Assembly (NCBI GenBank): GCA_038230595.1 | Contig: JBBRMY010000129.1 | Coordinates: 1 to 6,912 of the forward strand | DNA from: JBBRMY01 sp038230595 | GTDB taxonomy: Bacteria; Bacteroidota; Ignavibacteria; Tepidaquicellales; Tepidaquicellaceae | Reading direction: 5' to 3' | DNA: 6,912 bases | Shown here: piece by piece, positions 4,935 through 6,912 of the stretch | Numbering within the stretch: the stretch's first letter is position 1 | How the letters are laid out: every line of letters starts with the position of its first letter | The notes under the pieces: generated by a model | What the model saw: the letters and a program-made list of their open reading frames with translations, nothing else | The model's database searches: none | Told to the model about the DNA's origin: nothing | Position numbers and translations under genes: made by a program

Positions 4935-6794
4935 CTAATACTGCTTCTTATGTCTTACTTTTGGAGCGACTTTCGGTGTCTCTTTTGTTTTTTCTTTAGT
5001 CTTTACTTTTGGTGAGGCATCTTCTTCTGTATCATAAAGCTTTAATACCTGTCCAATCATAATATCTCCATTTTTATTAAGTCCGTTCCATTCTTTAATT
5101 TCCTTCAAAGTGATCCCATTATCTTCCGCAATATCTGAAAGCCTGTCGCCTTTAATAACTGTATATGTTTTCTTTTTTTTCTTTGTTGTAGTTTTTTCTT
5201 TAGTAGTAGTTACTTCTTTACCGCCTTTAACAACTAAGTTCTGATCAACCCAAAGTACATCACTCTCAAGATCATTCCAGTCGCGAAGCTGAGCAACTGT
5301 GACTCCATATTTATCTGCTATCATTGTAAGATTATCACCGGACTTTACCTTATAAGTCTTTCCACCTGCTGTCTTCTCTTTTTTCTGTACAACTTCTTCT
5401 TCAGGAGCATTATCAGAATAAATTTTCAGCTTTTGCCCAATAAGAATTTTATCACCTTCAATATTATTCCATTCTTTTAGATCATCTGATGTAACTCCGT
5501 ATTCTTTTGCGATAGTGCTTAAATAGTCTCCTGATTGGACAGTATAAACTGTTACTTTACCTTCGGCCTTTTTCTTTTCGACAGGTTTTTTCTCCGTAAC
5601 TTTTTTTACTGTTTCTTTTTTTACAGGGGCAGTCTTTACTGTTTCAACATAACCATTATTTGATGGAGTTGTATTATTTTGATTTATATTGCCATCATTA
5701 TTATTATCCTGCGGAACATTTGGATTAGGAATAACAGGGGATTTATCGGGTGTTTTAGTCTCTGGAACTTCGACGGGCTTCGTTTCAGTCTTTATCGGCT
5801 CTTTAACTCCCATTATAAAATTATATCTTTGCTCGGTCAGATAGATCGACATATCCTGACCAGGTGCTGGGTATTTACCATATGAAATATTATTCCAGAT
5901 CCTTAGATCAGTTGGTCTTACTGAATATTTTAATGCAACTGCCATAAGATTTTCACCTGTCTCAAGTCTATGACCTATTCTTTTTCTTCCCGATACACTT
6001 CCAACTTTTCTCTTATCATCCGGCTCGTATCCCTTGATCTTATAATCAACAGTTGCTACTTCATAATTATATTCAAATGTCTGATTGCCTGCAAATTCAA
6101 AGCTAACTGAATTTTTTGAAGCAATATCGTTTGATTTCTTAAAGTTTGAAGCAAATGTATTATATGAATTGTGTGGAATTCTTAACTGATACGGCACATC
6201 ATAATTTGGAAGATTATCTGCTGCAAGTTCAGGATTAAGGTCTCTTATAACATCAATATCTGTTTCGCTTAGTTCAGCTATTTTTTGAAAACTAAGGTCT
6301 CCTTTGATATTTACTCTGTCAAATGTTAAAGCCTTCCCATACTCAGGGTTTTTAAATCCATATTCAGAAGGATTTCTGAATATAAATGATAATGCTAAAA
6401 TTGAAGGAACATATCCTCGTGTTTCTGTTGGAAGATATCCTCTTATTGTCCAGTAATCTCTGCCGCCCGATTTTCTCATTGCTCCGGCAACTCTTCCCGG
6501 ACCGGAATTATATGCAGCCATTACTAAGTACCAGTCATCAAACTGCCTGTAAAGATCCTTTGTGAATTTGGTTGCAGCTTCTGTTGATTTTTCAAAATCT
6601 TTTCTGTCATCTCTTTTATCATCCTGATATAATCCATAAGCAAATCCTGTGCTTGGCATAAATTGCCACAGTCCGACTGCTCCGGCTCTGGAAACGATCT
6701 TTGGATCAAGACCTGATTCCTGAACAGAAAGATAGATCAGCTCTTCAGGTGTATCATTATATTTTAAGATCTTTCTTAAAATAGGAAAATACTT
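4935..6794 (-). CDS. MltD-like membrane-bound lytic murein transglycosylase with LysM repeats, 5'-truncated
   Basis: Cleaves peptidoglycan between MurNAc and GlcNAc with formation of 1,6-anhydroMurNAc, at the cell envelope. Numbering from the first codon of the open frame (6794): the SLT domain covers about 1-140, with PEELIYLSVQESGLDP (catalytic Glu26 in ES), AVGLWQFMPSTG (39-50), AAYNSGPGRV (93-102) and ETRGYVP (124-130). A degenerate LysM-like stretch follows near 157-208. Clear LysM repeats lie at about 274-318, 414-459, 479-523 and 542-587, joined by Pro/Asn-rich and Lys-rich linkers, with a basic tail ending RHKKQY. The frame is open only from 6794, just after two TGA codons, with no start, signal peptide or N-terminal region. 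The first ATG (6659) lies inside the SLT domain and would drop Glu26. The gene is therefore broken or chimeric at its 5' end and an active product is doubtful. The family is certain; the gene name mltD is only by resemblance. Confidence 0.9.
   Translation of the reverse strand, partial: KYFPILRKILKYNDTPEELIYLSVQESGLDPKIVSRAGAVGLWQFMPSTGFAYGLYQDDKRDDRKDFEKSTEAATKFTKDLYRQFDDWYLVMAAYNSGPGRVAGAMRKSGGRDYWTIRGYLPTETRGYVPSILALSFIFRNPSEYGFKNPEYGKALTFDRVNIKGDLSFQKIAELSETDIDVIRDLNPELAADNLPNYDVPYQLRIPHNSYNTFASNFKKSNDIASKNSVSFEFAGNQTFEYNYEVATVDYKIKGYEPDDKRKVGSVSGRKRIGHRLETGENLMAVALKYSVRPTDLRIWNNISYGKYPAPGQDMSIYLTEQRYNFIMGVKEPIKTETKPVEVPETKTPDKSPVIPNPNVPQDNNNDGNINQNNTTPSNNGYVETVKTAPVKKETVKKVTEKKPVEKKKAEGKVTVYTVQSGDYLSTIAKEYGVTSDDLKEWNNIEGDKILIGQKLKIYSDNAPEEEVVQKKEKTAGGKTYKVKSGDNLTMIADKYGVTVAQLRDWNDLESDVLWVDQNLVVKGGKEVTTTKEKTTTKKKKKTYTVIKGDRLSDIAEDNGITLKEIKEWNGLNKNGDIMIGQVLKLYDTEEDASPKVKTKEKTKETPKVAPKVRHKKQY
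5034..5555 (-). repeat. Three tandem LysM peptidoglycan-binding repeats
   Basis: Three LysM modules occupy 5418-5555, 5226-5360 and 5034-5171, in order along the protein. Each begins with a Y-x-V-x-x-G-D core (YTVQSGDYLSTIA, YKVKSGDNLTMIA, YTVIKGDRLSDIA), continues with YGVT or NGIT, a conserved W-N pair (EWNN, DWND, EWNG), and ends in an I-G-Q-x-L or D-Q-x-L turn. They are separated by 19-20 residue Lys/Glu/Thr-rich linkers. A more divergent fourth copy lies earlier at about 5841-5975 (LETGENLMAVALKYSV... IWNN). Such modules anchor the enzyme to glycan strands. Confidence 0.88.
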
Positions 6795-6912
6795 TCATCA
6801 CCGAAGACATTTGATCCAACGCCATCACCAAAACTTTCACCGGAGGATGTTGTGCCGCAAGCTTGATGGTGGCTTTTGTTATAAATCCTAAGGTGCCTTC
6901 TGATCCGATAAA
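6757..6912 (-). pseudogene. FAD-linked oxidase fragment (GlcD / D-2-hydroxyglutarate dehydrogenase-like), truncated
   Basis: Reading leftward from the right window edge, 51 codons run to a TAA at 6757-6759. The fragment opens with FIGSEGTLGFITKATIKL, the hallmark between the FAD-binding and C-terminal domains of VAO-type oxidases such as GlcD, DLD and D2HGDH. It continues PPVKVLVMALDQMSSVMKVF, fitting the strand-helix that follows in that family. The usual next element, around an A-F-E-F motif, and the roughly 200-residue C-terminal domain are absent. Instead, from about 6794 leftward, the DNA reads in another frame as a transglycosylase, overlapping this frame by 38 bases. The upstream part of the gene lies outside the window. 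The substrate (glycolate, lactate, 2-hydroxyglutarate or other) cannot be told. Confidence 0.75.

Noticed and set aside
6524..6709. 61-codon minus-strand open frame starting near the gene junction.
   Set aside because: It overlaps the SLT domain of the transglycosylase in another frame, and its product shows no motif; the SLT motifs are in the other frame.
6791..6859. A third minus-strand frame reads CGTTSSGESFGDGVGS and onward, resembling the start of a mature lipoprotein just ahead of the MltD frame.
   Set aside because: The residues before the Cys (YNKSHHQA) are polar, so there is no signal peptide, and the overlapping oxidase frame matches its family through this stretch (PPVKVLVMALDQMSSVMKVF). 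Codon pattern slightly favours this frame, so it is worth noting, but I treat it as a shadow.

Overview
The window looks like chromosomal housekeeping DNA from an AT-rich member of the Bacteroidota/Chlorobi/Ignavibacteria group, most likely Ignavibacteria-like. The evidence is a secreted YCF48-type propeller ending in a type IX secretion (T9SS) sorting domain with the typical 'QNFPNPFNPET' signature, starts that mostly lack a Shine-Dalgarno sequence, A/T-rich third codon positions, and A-tract/T-tract hairpin terminators. The lineage is inferred from these features, not from a database match.

Left half, plus strand (1-3480): the last codons of an unidentified gene (1-78) are followed by a HAD-superfamily phosphatase-like protein (102-719). 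Four bases later comes a complete transketolase (724-2742). After 70 bases with no visible terminator there is a small exported protein with an Asp/Asn-rich tract (2813-3379). The block ends in two adjacent hairpins: a 10-bp inverted repeat at 3395-3422 and a strong terminator at 3436-3472. It could be one transcription unit. Transketolase belongs to the non-oxidative pentose phosphate pathway, and the adjacent HAD protein may act on a sugar phosphate, but its substrate cannot be read from the sequence.

Centre, plus strand (3575-4826): a secreted propeller protein split by a frameshift. The first frame holds the signal peptide and five repeats. The second holds two more repeats and the T9SS C-terminal sorting domain. 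Joined, they make a seven-repeat protein of about 416 residues. A second terminator (4866-4909), 33/36 identical to the first over its core, separates it from the convergent gene on the minus strand.

Right third, minus strand (4935-6912): an MltD-like lytic transglycosylase with four recognisable LysM repeats. Its open frame reaches 6794 without any signal peptide or usable start. The same strand beyond that point reads, in another frame, as the middle of an FAD-linked oxidase (GlcD / D-2-hydroxyglutarate dehydrogenase type) with the hallmark GSEGTLG motif. Two unrelated genes are therefore spliced together around 6765-6800, each having lost one end. This is either a deletion in the organism or an assembly chimera, and it is the most notable feature here. 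I see no CRISPR array, insertion sequence, tRNA, rRNA or convincing novel multi-gene system.
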